DNA of 6,715 bases from Candidatus Neoanaerotignum tabaqchaliae (GCA_904420235.1 CAJFUS010000134.1:1-6715); one strand, 5' to 3'; shown: positions 1 to 6,144, numbered from the stretch's first letter. Translations and numbers: made by a program. Notes: generated from the letters alone by a model not told the origin.

Positions 1-87
1 CTTCTCTTGACTTGGGTTTGGTTTGTCAACTGTTCAGTTTTCAAGGTTCAATGCTCTCTTTTCGCCTCTCGGCGCTCGCCGTCAGCA
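1..87 (-). ncRNA. 5' leader of a leftward rRNA operon (partial), with boxA-like element
   Basis: The transcript from the two promoters would begin with a short GC-rich segment that can fold (CGCC/GGCG and CGGCG/CGCCG arms, about 65-82). It then carries a stretch read on the minus strand as ACCTTGAAAACTGAAC (34-49). This strongly resembles the boxA antitermination and processing region found just upstream of 16S and 23S genes in Firmicutes (CTTTGAAAACTGAA-like). No mature 16S sequence is inside the window; it would begin left of position 1. Identity as an rRNA leader is inferred from the promoter pair plus this element. A tRNA operon is a less likely alternative. Confidence 0.6.
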
Positions 88-93
88 TTTAAT

Positions 94-122
94 ATCTTAT
101 CATTTTTATTTCATTTTGTCAA
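94..122 (-). promoter_or_regulatory. Downstream (P2) sigma-A promoter of the leftward rRNA operon
   Basis: On the minus strand, TTGACA (117-122), a 17-nt spacer and TAAGAT (94-99) form a second strong promoter. Its -10 box lies about 95 bp downstream of the first promoter's, and its start is predicted near position 87. Tandem P1/P2 promoters roughly 90 bp apart are the known arrangement for rrn operons in Bacillus and relatives. A third TTGACA at 24-29 has no -10 box at the right distance and is treated as leader sequence. Confidence 0.7.
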
Positions 123-188
123 CAACTTTTTTTCAAATTGTTTTCATTTTTTGTTTTGCCGATTTGTCTTTCCGGCGAACAAGACATT

Positions 189-216
189 ATTATACACTCT
201 TAGAAAAAAATGTCAA
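189..216 (-). promoter_or_regulatory. Upstream (P1) sigma-A promoter of a leftward rRNA operon
   Basis: Read on the minus strand, a perfect -35 box TTGACA (211-216) is followed by a 16-nt spacer and a perfect -10 box TATAAT (189-194). Transcription would start near position 182 and run leftwards. A short inverted repeat (GTCTT/AAGAC, 166-170 and 181-185) lies right at the predicted start. Two full-consensus hexamers in tandem with a second promoter are typical of Firmicute rRNA operons. The boxes are seen directly; assignment to an rRNA operon is inferred from the leader downstream. Confidence 0.75.
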
Positions 217-383
217 CACTTTTTTTGAATTTTTTTAAAATTTATTTTTAACTCAATATGTCGCTATTTTTACATACATTTAAATGCTATAACAAATGCA
301 ACTTAATGCCACAAAATTAAATGTTCCCATAAATATAAGATTTATACCTATTATCCCCCATATAGCAAAAATAACTTTAAATA

Positions 384-410
384 TTGCATAATCTGTAAAA
401 ACCATATAAT
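384..410 (+). promoter_or_regulatory. Weak candidate promoter for the CoA-transferase/sppA unit
   Basis: A perfect -10 box TATAAT (405-410) is preceded by TTGCAT (384-389) at a short 15-nt spacing; an alternative -35 at 17 nt is TATTGC. In such AT-rich DNA a TATAAT match can be chance. A start near 417 would give a leader of about 78 nt before the ATG. Confidence 0.3.
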
Positions 411-420
411 ATATTATTAA

Positions 421-458
421 ACAGTTGTTTAACATAACACGCTGCAATAAAAAACTGT
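421..458. repeat. Imperfect inverted repeat upstream of the CoA-transferase gene
   Basis: ACAGTTGTTT (421-430) and AAAAAACTGT (449-458) pair at 9 of 10 positions around an 18-nt loop. The repeat lies downstream of the candidate -10 box and upstream of the ribosome binding site. It could be an operator or a leader hairpin. It has no T-tract, so it is not a typical terminator. Function is unknown. Confidence 0.3.
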
Positions 459-494
459 CTTAAATAATACCATATATTTTTAAGGAGGTAAAAA

Positions 495-1805
495 ATGAAT
501 ATTCCTGATTGGAAAGAAATTTATGCTTCTAAAGTTGTAAGCGCCAAAGAGGCTATAAGCTACATAAAAAGCGGGGACAGAATTGTAACAGGCCATGCCG
601 CCGCTGAACCTACATATCTTATAGATACACTTGTTGAAAACTACGAGATGTATGAAAATGTTGAGATATGCCACCTTGTTTCACTTGGTGAGGGAAAATA
701 CACACGTCCTGAAATGAAAGGACATTTCATATTTAACGGATTTTTTGTAAGTGCTTGCACAAGAGAAGCAGTAAATAACGGACAGGCAAACTATACTCCT
801 GGATTTTTCCATGAGGTTCCTAAACTTTTCAGAACTGAACTTCCCATTGACGTTGCTCTTGTAATGGTTTCAAAGCCCGATAAACATGGCTTTTGCAGTT
901 TCGGCACATCAAGTGATTATACAAAACCTGCCGCCGACTGCGCCAGAATTGTCATAGCTCAAGTAAATGAGCACATGCCTCGTACATTTGGCGGAAACCT
1001 TATTCACGTTCGCGACATAGATTTTATAGTTGAGCATTCCGAGCCTATACTTGAAATGCAGCCTGCCAAAATAGGCATACTTGAAAATAAAATAGGAAAA
1101 TACTGCTCATCCCTTATAAAAGACGGCGACTGCCTTCAGCTTGGTATAGGCTCAATTCCAGAGTCTGTTCTTACATTCCTTTGGGACAAGAAAAATCTTG
1201 GTCTTCATACCGAAATGGCCTCTGACGGAATTATAGACCTTATGGTTGCCGGAATAATTAATAATAAAGAAAAGAAAAACAATCCCGGAAGAAGCGTAAT
1301 AACATTTGTAATGGGAACAAAACGCCTTTATGACTTTATAGACGACAATCCTGAAATATCAATGCACCCTGTTGATTATGTAAACGACCCAACAGTAATA
1401 GCCCAAAATGACAATGTTGTTTCAATAAATAGCTGCATACAGGTTGACCTTATGGGTCAGGTAGTAAGTGAAAGCATTGGCCTTACACAGTTCAGCGGTG
1501 TTGGCGGACAGGTTGACTTTGTGCGCGGCGCTGCAATGAGCAAAGGAGGAAGAAGCATAATAGCAATGCTTTCAACAGCCGCAGGAGGCACTGTAAGCAG
1601 AATTGTTCCATTCCTTGATAAAGGTGCCGCTGTTACAACATCAAGAAACGATGTTCACTATGTTGTAACAGAGTATGGAATAGCTCTTCTTAAAGGTAAA
1701 ACTCTTAGGGAAAGAGCAAAGGAGCTTATAAAAATAGCCCACCCTAAATTCCGCGAAGGATTAAAGGAAGAATATGAAAGAAGATTTTTTGAGCCTTACG
1801 AATAA
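495..1805 (+). CDS. Acetyl-CoA hydrolase/transferase family CoA-transferase, 4-hydroxybutyrate CoA-transferase (AbfT/Cat2)-like
   Basis: A 436-residue cytosolic class I CoA-transferase, complete and of the family's usual length. These enzymes move CoA between an acyl-CoA and a free acid, typically acetyl-CoA, through a glutamyl-CoA thioester. From remembered sequence it resembles clostridial 4-hydroxybutyrate CoA-transferase along its whole length. Shared blocks are FFHEVP (104-109), SSDYT (139-143), LQLGIGSIPESV (214-225), MGTKRLYDF (273-281), SGVGGQVDFVRGA (334-346) and DYVVTEYGIA-like residues near 388-397. The expected catalytic glutamate is E240 in LHTEMASDG. A strong RBS (AAGGAGGT, 482-489) sits 5 nt before the ATG, fixing the start. 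The gene lies 11 nt upstream of sppA and is probably co-transcribed with it. It looks less like the butyryl-CoA:acetate CoA-transferases. The exact acid substrate (4-hydroxybutyrate, butyrate, propionate or another) cannot be decided here, and no 4-hydroxybutyrate pathway partner is in view. Confidence 0.88.
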   Translation: MNIPDWKEIYASKVVSAKEAISYIKSGDRIVTGHAAAEPTYLIDTLVENYEMYENVEICHLVSLGEGKYTRPEMKGHFIFNGFFVSACTREAVNNGQANYTPGFFHEVPKLFRTELPIDVALVMVSKPDKHGFCSFGTSSDYTKPAADCARIVIAQVNEHMPRTFGGNLIHVRDIDFIVEHSEPILEMQPAKIGILENKIGKYCSSLIKDGDCLQLGIGSIPESVLTFLWDKKNLGLHTEMASDGIIDLMVAGIINNKEKKNNPGRSVITFVMGTKRLYDFIDDNPEISMHPVDYVNDPTVIAQNDNVVSINSCIQVDLMGQVVSESIGLTQFSGVGGQVDFVRGAAMSKGGRSIIAMLSTAAGGTVSRIVPFLDKGAAVTTSRNDVHYVVTEYGIALLKGKTLRERAKELIKIAHPKFREGLKEEYERRFFEPYE

Positions 1806-1809
1806 GGAG
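1804..1809 (+). promoter_or_regulatory. RBS of sppA overlapping the upstream stop codon
   Basis: AAGGAG shares its first two bases with the TAA stop of the CoA-transferase gene (1803-1805) and sits 7 nt before the sppA ATG at 1817. This suggests translational coupling and a shared transcript. Confidence 0.7.
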
Positions 1810-1816
1810 TGTCAGC

Positions 1817-2944
1817 ATGGATTTATTCAACAAAAAGGATAATAACGATACCTTTTCACAAATGGGACAAAGCCAAACAACTCAGCAGGAAACTGTATCA
1901 AACCAAAGGTCTATCAATTACAACACCAATTACAATACCAACTATAATAAAGGTTCAAAAAATGGCTGTCTTATAGCAGCTGTTATTGCCGGAGCCATAG
2001 CTGCTGTTGTTGCAGTTATTGTTATAGTGTTTTTTGTATTTATTATTGGAAGCATAGGGTCGGCCATAGGCAGCGTAAGCGGAGTTTCATCATCAAGCAG
2101 CGTTCCTGTTGTATCTGGAAATTATGTTGAGATAATACATATAGAAGGTACAATATCAGATGACAGCGGAAATTACTACTGTGGTGGATACACTCATAAG
2201 CAAACCCTTGACGAGATTGAAAGCCTTATAAGCAACGACAGCAACAAGGGCATTATTCTTTACATAGACTCGCCCGGCGGTGGAGTTTATGAAAGTGACG
2301 AAATGTATAAAAAGCTTATGAGATATAAAGAGCTTACGGGACGTCCAGTTTATGCCTATATGGCGGCAACCGCGGCTTCCGGCGGCCTTTATGTTTCAAT
2401 GGCGGCCGATTCCATATTTGCCAACAGAATGACTCTTACAGGCTCAATAGGCGTAATTTCATCAGCCTATGACCTTTCTGGTCTTATGGATAAGCTTGGC
2501 ATAGAGGAAACAAACATAAAAAGCGGCGCAAACAAAGATATGGGCGGATATGCCGGATATAATGATGAGCAAACACAAATAATGCAGTCAATAATAGACG
2601 AGTATTTTAATTATTTTGTTCAGGTTATATCCTCATCAAGAGGTCTTACTGAGGAGCAAGTAAGGGAAATAGCCGACGGAAGAGTATATTCGGCCACTCA
2701 GGCCCAAGAGCTTGGCCTTATAGATGGCATTTGCGATTATGATGAGTTTATGGAAAATATGTATAGCAATGAAGCTTTTGCCGACTGCGAGTTTTATGAC
2801 CGCGTTTCAGAAAGCACATCTATATTTGATATGCTCACTTTAAATTCAAACACTGGCTCAATAAACAGCGCAGCCTATGAACTTTACAGCAATTTAAGCA
2901 AAAAAAATCAGTCGCCTCTTGAATACATGTATTCGGCCAACTGA
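1817..2944 (+). CDS. sppA: Signal peptide peptidase SppA, S49 serine protease
   Basis: A 375-residue membrane-anchored protease of the short SppA type found in Firmicutes, with one S49 domain rather than the double domain of E. coli SppA. It is expected to degrade leftover signal peptides and membrane fragments. Residues 1-49 form a polar, Asn/Gln-rich segment with an NYNT repeat (34-44). One transmembrane helix spans about 51-80. A Gly/Ser-rich linker (81-100) leads into the protease domain. Visible S49 blocks are YIDSPGGG (149-156), AASGGLYVSMAAD (186-198) with likely nucleophile S188, TGSIGVI (208-214), and KSGANKD (235-241) with likely general base K240. The Ser-Lys spacing of 52 matches that recalled for B. 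subtilis SppA (S147/K199). GRVYSATQAQELGLID (288-303) is the usual C-terminal block. The last 70 or so residues are poorly conserved. The gene follows the CoA-transferase gene by 11 nt and ends before a strong terminator. Family assignment is firm; physiological substrates are not visible. Confidence 0.92.
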   Translation: MDLFNKKDNNDTFSQMGQSQTTQQETVSNQRSINYNTNYNTNYNKGSKNGCLIAAVIAGAIAAVVAVIVIVFFVFIIGSIGSAIGSVSGVSSSSSVPVVSGNYVEIIHIEGTISDDSGNYYCGGYTHKQTLDEIESLISNDSNKGIILYIDSPGGGVYESDEMYKKLMRYKELTGRPVYAYMAATAASGGLYVSMAADSIFANRMTLTGSIGVISSAYDLSGLMDKLGIEETNIKSGANKDMGGYAGYNDEQTQIMQSIIDEYFNYFVQVISSSRGLTEEQVREIADGRVYSATQAQELGLIDGICDYDEFMENMYSNEAFADCEFYDRVSESTSIFDMLTLNSNTGSINSAAYELYSNLSKKNQSPLEYMYSAN

Positions 2945-3005
2945 TTTTAATATAATCCTTTTACTTATTTATACATAGTTTCATTTATATAAAAACTAAT
3001 CAAGC

Positions 3006-3038
3006 AAAAATCCGGAACCAAAAAGGTTCCGGATTTTT
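3006..3038. terminator. Bidirectional intrinsic terminator between converging operons
   Basis: A perfect 14-bp stem (3006-3019 with 3025-3038; GC-containing core TCCGGAACC/GGTTCCGGA) closes on a 5-nt A loop. It has a run of T at the 3' end and a matching run of A at the 5' end, so it reads as a Rho-independent terminator on both strands. It serves the CoA-transferase/sppA unit (stop at 2944) and the leftward feo operon, whose last gene stops at 3041, only 2 nt from the stem. Confidence 0.9.
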
Positions 3039-3040
3039 TA

Positions 3041-3220
3041 TTATTTGTCATCTTTTTTTCCACTGGGACAGTTCTTAACAGAACAGCTTGAGCAGCTTCC
3101 CGAACAGCCGCCGTTCTTTTTAATTTGTTCCATATTGCGCTTCATTTTTCTTATTGACGTGTAAAATATAAAAACAACAAGAACAATAAGCACTATGTCA
3201 TGTATCTGTATGTCTCCCAT
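3041..3220 (-). CDS. FeoB-associated Cys-rich membrane protein
   Basis: A 59-residue protein. It starts MGDIQIHDIV, continues with a single transmembrane helix (about 8-20, LIVLVVFIFY), then a basic stretch (KMKR) and a Cys-rich cytoplasmic-type tail with C39, C43, C46 and C51 (C-x3-C-x2-C-x4-C), ending in a charged KKDDK tail. This is the layout of the FeoB-associated Cys-rich membrane protein family, which sits after feoB in many Firmicutes and is proposed to help FeoB handle ferrous iron, a role like that suggested for FeoC. The ATG is 12 nt after feoB ends. Its Shine-Dalgarno (AAGGAGG, 3228-3234) overlaps the feoB stop codon, so coupling is likely. The protein is short and easily missed, but operon position, RBS and Cys pattern together make it a confident call. 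Metal binding by the cysteines is inferred, not shown. Confidence 0.88.
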   Translation of the reverse strand: MGDIQIHDIVLIVLVVFIFYTSIRKMKRNMEQIKKNGGCSGSCSSCSVKNCPSGKKDDK

Positions 3221-3232
3221 CTGCTTTCCTCC

Positions 3233-5242
3233 TTAAAATAAGCTAACTATAAATCCACCTATATTATAAACTATAAACGCCGCAATCCAAGCTGTAAATA
3301 TCTGAAATATAACAACTCCCAATGCGCTTCTGGCACTTCCAAGCTCCCTTTTAACCGCCGTAATAGCCGCGACACATGGTGTATATAAAAGAGAGAACGT
3401 AAGAAACGAGAAGGCTTCCATTGGCCCAAACATTTCTCTAAGGGCGTTTATAAGGTTTCCGCTTCCTCCTGTAAGAACAGCAAATGTGCTAACAACAGCC
3501 TCTTTTGCGCTGAATCCTGTTATAAGAGCTGTTGAAGCTCTCCAGTCGTTAAAACCTAAGGGCTCAAAAACCGGCGATATAATCCTTCCTATGTATGCCA
3601 TAATGCTGTATGAACTGTCTGACACAACATTAAACTTTAAATCAAATGTCTGAAAAAACCATATAATTACAGTGGCAACAAATATAATTGTAAATGCCCT
3701 TTCTATAAAGTCCTTAGCCTTGTCCCACATAAGCAGAACAACGCTTTTAAAACTTGGTAGCCTGTAATTTGGCAGCTCCATAACAAAAGGAACAGGATTG
3801 CCCTTAAAAACCGTTGAATTGAAAAGGTATCCCGCTATAATTCCCACAAATATTCCCATAAGATAAAGTGTTATCATTATAACCGGCTTATACTCATCAA
3901 AAAACACATCTGTAAACAGGGCATATATCGGCAGCTTGGCGCTGCAGCTCATAAAAGGAACAAGAAGTATTGTCATTTTTCTGTCCCTTTCACTCGACAG
4001 AGTTCTTGCGCTCATAACAGCTGGAACCGAACAGCCAAAGCCTATAAGCATAGGCACAAAGCTTCTTCCTGAAAGTCCTATTTTTCTTAAAAGCTTGTCC
4101 ATAACAAAGGCTACCCTCGCCATATATCCGCTGTCTTCAAGCATTGAAAGAAAGAAAAACAGTGTAACTATTATAGGTAAAAAGCTTAAAACGCTTCCAA
4201 CTCCGGCAAAAACTCCGTCAATTATAAGAGAATGAACAACAGGATTTATTCCATAAGCTGTAAGTGCATTATCGGCGGCCGCTGTAATCCACTCTATAAA
4301 AAAGTCAAGAATATTACTTAAAAAAGCACCAATAACGCCAAATGTAAGATAAAACATAAGCAGCATTATAGCTATAAAAATCGGTATGGCAAAATATTTA
4401 TGAGTAAGAACACTGTCTATTTTAACGCTTCTTTCATGGGCTTTGCTTATGCCTGTTTTTATAACGGTTTTAACGCAGGCGCTTTCTATAAACTGATAGC
4501 GCATATCGGCAAGGGCCGCCTCTCTGTCAAGGCCAACTTGCTCCTCCATTTCCTTAACGTTATGCTCAACCATATCAATTTCATTTTCGGTAAGGCGCAG
4601 TTTTTTAATCATAGGTTCGTCGCCCTCTATAAGCTTAACGGCGGCAAACCTTGATGATACATGGGCCCTTTCGGCATGGTCCTCTATAAGATGGGCTATG
4701 CCGTGTATTGCCCTGTGAACGGCCCCTGTACAGAAATCCCGTTTTTTGGGAACCTGTCTTGTTTCGGCCACATTAACGGCCATTTCAATAAGTTCGTCAA
4801 CGCCCTCGTTTTTATAAGCCGATATAGGTATCATCGGAACGCCGAATATTTCTGAAAGCTCCTTTATTTTTATGGTGTTTCCATTGGCCCTAACCTCGTC
4901 CATCATGTTAAGAGCCATAACCATAGGTATTTCCAGCTCCATAAGCTGCATGCTCAAATAAAGGTTTCTTTCTATGTTCGTGGCGTCGAGTATGTTTATT
5001 ATACAGTCCGGCCTTTCGTTTATAAGAAAATCCCTTGTAACTATTTCCTCGCTTGTATATGGCGAAAGAGAATATATTCCGGGAAGGTCAACAACAGTGC
5101 AGTCGCTGTGTCCTCTAATTTCTCCCTCTTTTTTGTCAACTGTAACGCCGGGAAAATTGCCAACGTGCTGATTTGAGCCGGTAAGCTGATTAAAAAGAGT
5201 TGTTTTGCCGCAGTTTTGGTTTCCTCCAAGGGCAAAAATCAT
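3233..5242 (-). CDS. feoB: Ferrous iron transport protein B (FeoB)
   Basis: A 669-residue inner-membrane Fe(II) importer, complete and within the family's usual range. The N-terminal G domain carries G1 GNQNCGKTT (7-15), a switch I region around FPGVTVDKKEG (30-40), G3 DLPG (52-55), G4 NMMD (112-115) and a G5-like SAYKNEG (141-147). A helical GDI-like linker covers about 165-260. The membrane part begins near 282 and holds the two gate repeats: SFLPIIVTLFFFLSMLEDSGYMAR (about 353-376) with GFGCSVPA (401-408), and SCSAKLPIY (432-440). A second half around 513-669 includes FSAKEAVVST (577-586) and TPCVAAI (621-627). G1 has Gln where many relatives have Pro, and the gate reads GCSVP rather than the commoner GCNVP; neither looks disabling. 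The start overlaps the feoA stop by 4 nt (ATGA), indicating tight coupling. Function is firmly supported by family; direct iron specificity is family knowledge. Confidence 0.97.
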   Translation of the reverse strand: MIFALGGNQNCGKTTLFNQLTGSNQHVGNFPGVTVDKKEGEIRGHSDCTVVDLPGIYSLSPYTSEEIVTRDFLINERPDCIINILDATNIERNLYLSMQLMELEIPMVMALNMMDEVRANGNTIKIKELSEIFGVPMIPISAYKNEGVDELIEMAVNVAETRQVPKKRDFCTGAVHRAIHGIAHLIEDHAERAHVSSRFAAVKLIEGDEPMIKKLRLTENEIDMVEHNVKEMEEQVGLDREAALADMRYQFIESACVKTVIKTGISKAHERSVKIDSVLTHKYFAIPIFIAIMLLMFYLTFGVIGAFLSNILDFFIEWITAAADNALTAYGINPVVHSLIIDGVFAGVGSVLSFLPIIVTLFFFLSMLEDSGYMARVAFVMDKLLRKIGLSGRSFVPMLIGFGCSVPAVMSARTLSSERDRKMTILLVPFMSCSAKLPIYALFTDVFFDEYKPVIMITLYLMGIFVGIIAGYLFNSTVFKGNPVPFVMELPNYRLPSFKSVVLLMWDKAKDFIERAFTIIFVATVIIWFFQTFDLKFNVVSDSSYSIMAYIGRIISPVFEPLGFNDWRASTALITGFSAKEAVVSTFAVLTGGSGNLINALREMFGPMEAFSFLTFSLLYTPCVAAITAVKRELGSARSALGVVIFQIFTAWIAAFIVYNIGGFIVSLF

Positions 5243-5469
5243 GCTTCCGCCTCCTCAACTTCTATTTTTTTTGCGTCATCAATTCTTATGGTAAGCTCGT
5301 AGCCTCTAAGATGTATTTCAATAGGGTCACCCATAGGCGCTACCTTCCTTATCATAACAACAGTTCTTGGCGTAATGCCCATGTCAAGAAGGCGGCGTCT
5401 TAAGGCCCCTTCTCCGTTAACCGCCGTTATCCTGTATTCTTTGCCTACAGGACATTTATCCAAAGTCAT
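5239..5469 (-). CDS. feoA: Ferrous iron transport protein A (FeoA), SH3-like
   Basis: A small cytosolic protein of 76 residues that partners FeoB in Fe(II) uptake. Canonical FeoA features are the opening MTLDKCPVGK, RRRLLDMGITPRT (24-36) and APMGDPIEIHLRGYELTIR (44-62), which make up the SH3-like beta barrel. The start chosen is the ATG at 5467-5469. It is preceded, after a 6-nt gap, by a G-rich Shine-Dalgarno (GGGGGAA, 5476-5482) and matches the usual FeoA N-terminus. An ATG seven codons upstream (5490) would add MVLGELN but has no ribosome binding site. The gene is first in the feo operon and its stop overlaps the feoB start. A strong promoter lies about 50 nt upstream. Confidence 0.94.
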   Translation of the reverse strand: MTLDKCPVGKEYRITAVNGEGALRRRLLDMGITPRTVVMIRKVAPMGDPIEIHLRGYELTIRIDDAKKIEVEEAEA

Positions 5470-5516
5470 ATTTAATTCCCCCAAAACCATATGTCAACAT
5501 TAGTTTACATTGATTA

Positions 5517-5545
5517 ATTTTATATTTAGCCAATACTTTTGTCAA
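5517..5545 (-). promoter_or_regulatory. feoAB operon promoter
   Basis: On the minus strand, TTGACA (5540-5545), a 17-nt spacer and TAAAAT (5517-5522) give an 11-of-12 match to the sigma-A consensus. Transcription would start near 5510, leaving a leader of about 40 nt before the feoA ATG. No clear Fur 7-1-7 box (TGATAAT-N-ATTATCA) or DtxR-type palindrome is seen over it. The leader contains only a short ATGT-TG-ACAT palindrome (5491-5500). Confidence 0.7.
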
Positions 5546-5552
5546 TAAACAC

Positions 5553-5578
5553 GATATTCGGCCGTTGTAAAAAATATC
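5553..5578. repeat. Inverted repeat between the divergent feo and GNAT promoters
   Basis: GATATT (5553-5558) and AATATC (5573-5578) are exact inverted copies separated by 14 nt, and CGGCCG (5559-5564) lies between them. The repeat falls in the 40-bp gap between the two divergent -35 boxes, a typical place for a shared operator. The arms are short and may be chance. No regulator is identified. Confidence 0.25.
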
Positions 5579-5585
5579 ACCACTA

Positions 5586-5614
5586 TTTACTTAAATTAAA
5601 TATTATGTTATATT
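5586..5614 (+). promoter_or_regulatory. Candidate promoter of the GNAT acetyltransferase gene
   Basis: TTTACT (5586-5591), a 17-nt spacer and TATATT (5609-5614) match the sigma-A consensus at 9 of 12 positions. The predicted start near 5621 lies just upstream of the ribosome binding site (GGGAGGAGA, 5627-5635). This supports the ATG at 5640 and makes an ATG at 5625 an unlikely start. Confidence 0.5.
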
Positions 5615-5639
5615 ATGCCAAAACATGGGAGGAGATAAT

Positions 5640-6101
5640 ATGGAAAACAATTTAAAATTTATATGCCTAAGGGATTTTCCCGAGCTTTCCAAAACTTCAT
5701 CTTCATGGTTCTCGGAAAAATGGGATATACCGGAAAGTGAATATATCGAAAGCATAGACCAATGTATAAAAAACAGATATTCAGTACCTCAATGGTATGT
5801 TGTTATTAATGAAAATAAAAACATAATAGCGGGAGCAGGAGTTATAGAAAACGACTTTCATAATAGAAAAGACCTCTCTCCAAATATATGTGCTCTTTTT
5901 GTTGAAGAAAATTACAGAAACAACGGTATAGCCAAAAATCTAATTTCTTTTATTATTAACGATATAAAACCTATGGGCTTTAACAAAATTTATTTGGTAA
6001 CGGACCATAACAATTTTTATGAAAAGCTGGGATGGGAATTTTTATGTATGGTTAAAGGAGATGACGGAACATTGGAACGTCTTTATAAATTTGAATTGTG
6101 A
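5640..6101 (+). CDS. GNAT family N-acetyltransferase
   Basis: A 153-residue soluble acetyltransferase, normal size for a single GNAT domain. Such enzymes transfer an acetyl group from acetyl-CoA to an amine; the substrate here is unknown. Visible fold elements are an N-terminal helix pair (about 11-45, with SSWFSEKWDIPESEY), strands WYVVINENKNIIAGAGVIE (52-70), and motif A with ICALFVEENYRNNGIAKNLI (83-102). Its acetyl-CoA pyrophosphate loop is RNNGIA (93-98). Motif B is LVTDHNNFYEKLGWEFL (119-135). The start at 5640 is chosen because the strong RBS GGGAGGAGA (5627-5635) lies directly before it; starting at the ATG at 5625 would place that RBS inside the gene. The gene stands alone, divergent from feo and separated from fumarase by 114 nt. 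Its codon use looks somewhat more AT-rich than its neighbours. Aminoglycoside or other drug acetylation cannot be inferred. Confidence 0.88.
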   Translation: MENNLKFICLRDFPELSKTSSSWFSEKWDIPESEYIESIDQCIKNRYSVPQWYVVINENKNIIAGAGVIENDFHNRKDLSPNICALFVEENYRNNGIAKNLISFIINDIKPMGFNKIYLVTDHNNFYEKLGWEFLCMVKGDDGTLERLYKFEL

Positions 6102-6144
6102 AAAATGAAAAATTATATAAAGCTATGCCAATAAAACAGTTTTC

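Larger units (their letters stand above)
240..481. other. AT-rich intergenic region between the divergent rRNA promoter and the CoA-transferase gene
   Basis: No convincing gene is seen. The stretch is mostly A and T, with a weak rightward promoter candidate and an imperfect inverted repeat (listed separately). One minus-strand frame (stop at 280-282) stays open for 41-51 codons from ATG at 405 or 435. It would encode a very hydrophobic peptide ending in FNFVALSCICYSI, but it lacks a Shine-Dalgarno sequence and a recognisable family, so it is not called as a gene. Confidence 0.6.

Noticed and set aside
24..29. Third TTGACA on the minus strand as a third rRNA promoter
   Set aside because: The -10 position would be at 1-6, which reads GAGAAG and does not resemble TATAAT; it lies in the transcribed leader.
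7..238. Rightward reading frames of 71-73 codons at the window start
   Set aside because: They run antisense through the tandem rRNA promoters and leader, have no ribosome binding site, and their Phe-rich composition is only poly-T DNA read as codons.
425..442. Full Rex operator upstream of the CoA-transferase gene
   Set aside because: Only a half-site is present; the second half is degenerate and at the wrong spacing, so only the shared 10-mer is reported.
3936..5403. Several rightward frames of 64-99 codons opposite feoB and feoA
   Set aside because: They are antisense to strongly conserved FeoB/FeoA coding sequence, lack ribosome binding sites and match no family I recognise.
5470..5490. 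Longer FeoA start adding MVLGELN
   Set aside because: No Shine-Dalgarno precedes 5490, and the G-rich RBS at 5476-5482 lies inside the added part, correctly spaced for the ATG at 5469.
5625..5639. Longer GNAT start adding MGGDN
   Set aside because: This ATG sits just before and overlaps the GGGAGGAGA ribosome binding site and would itself have no RBS; the ATG at 5640 is correctly spaced.
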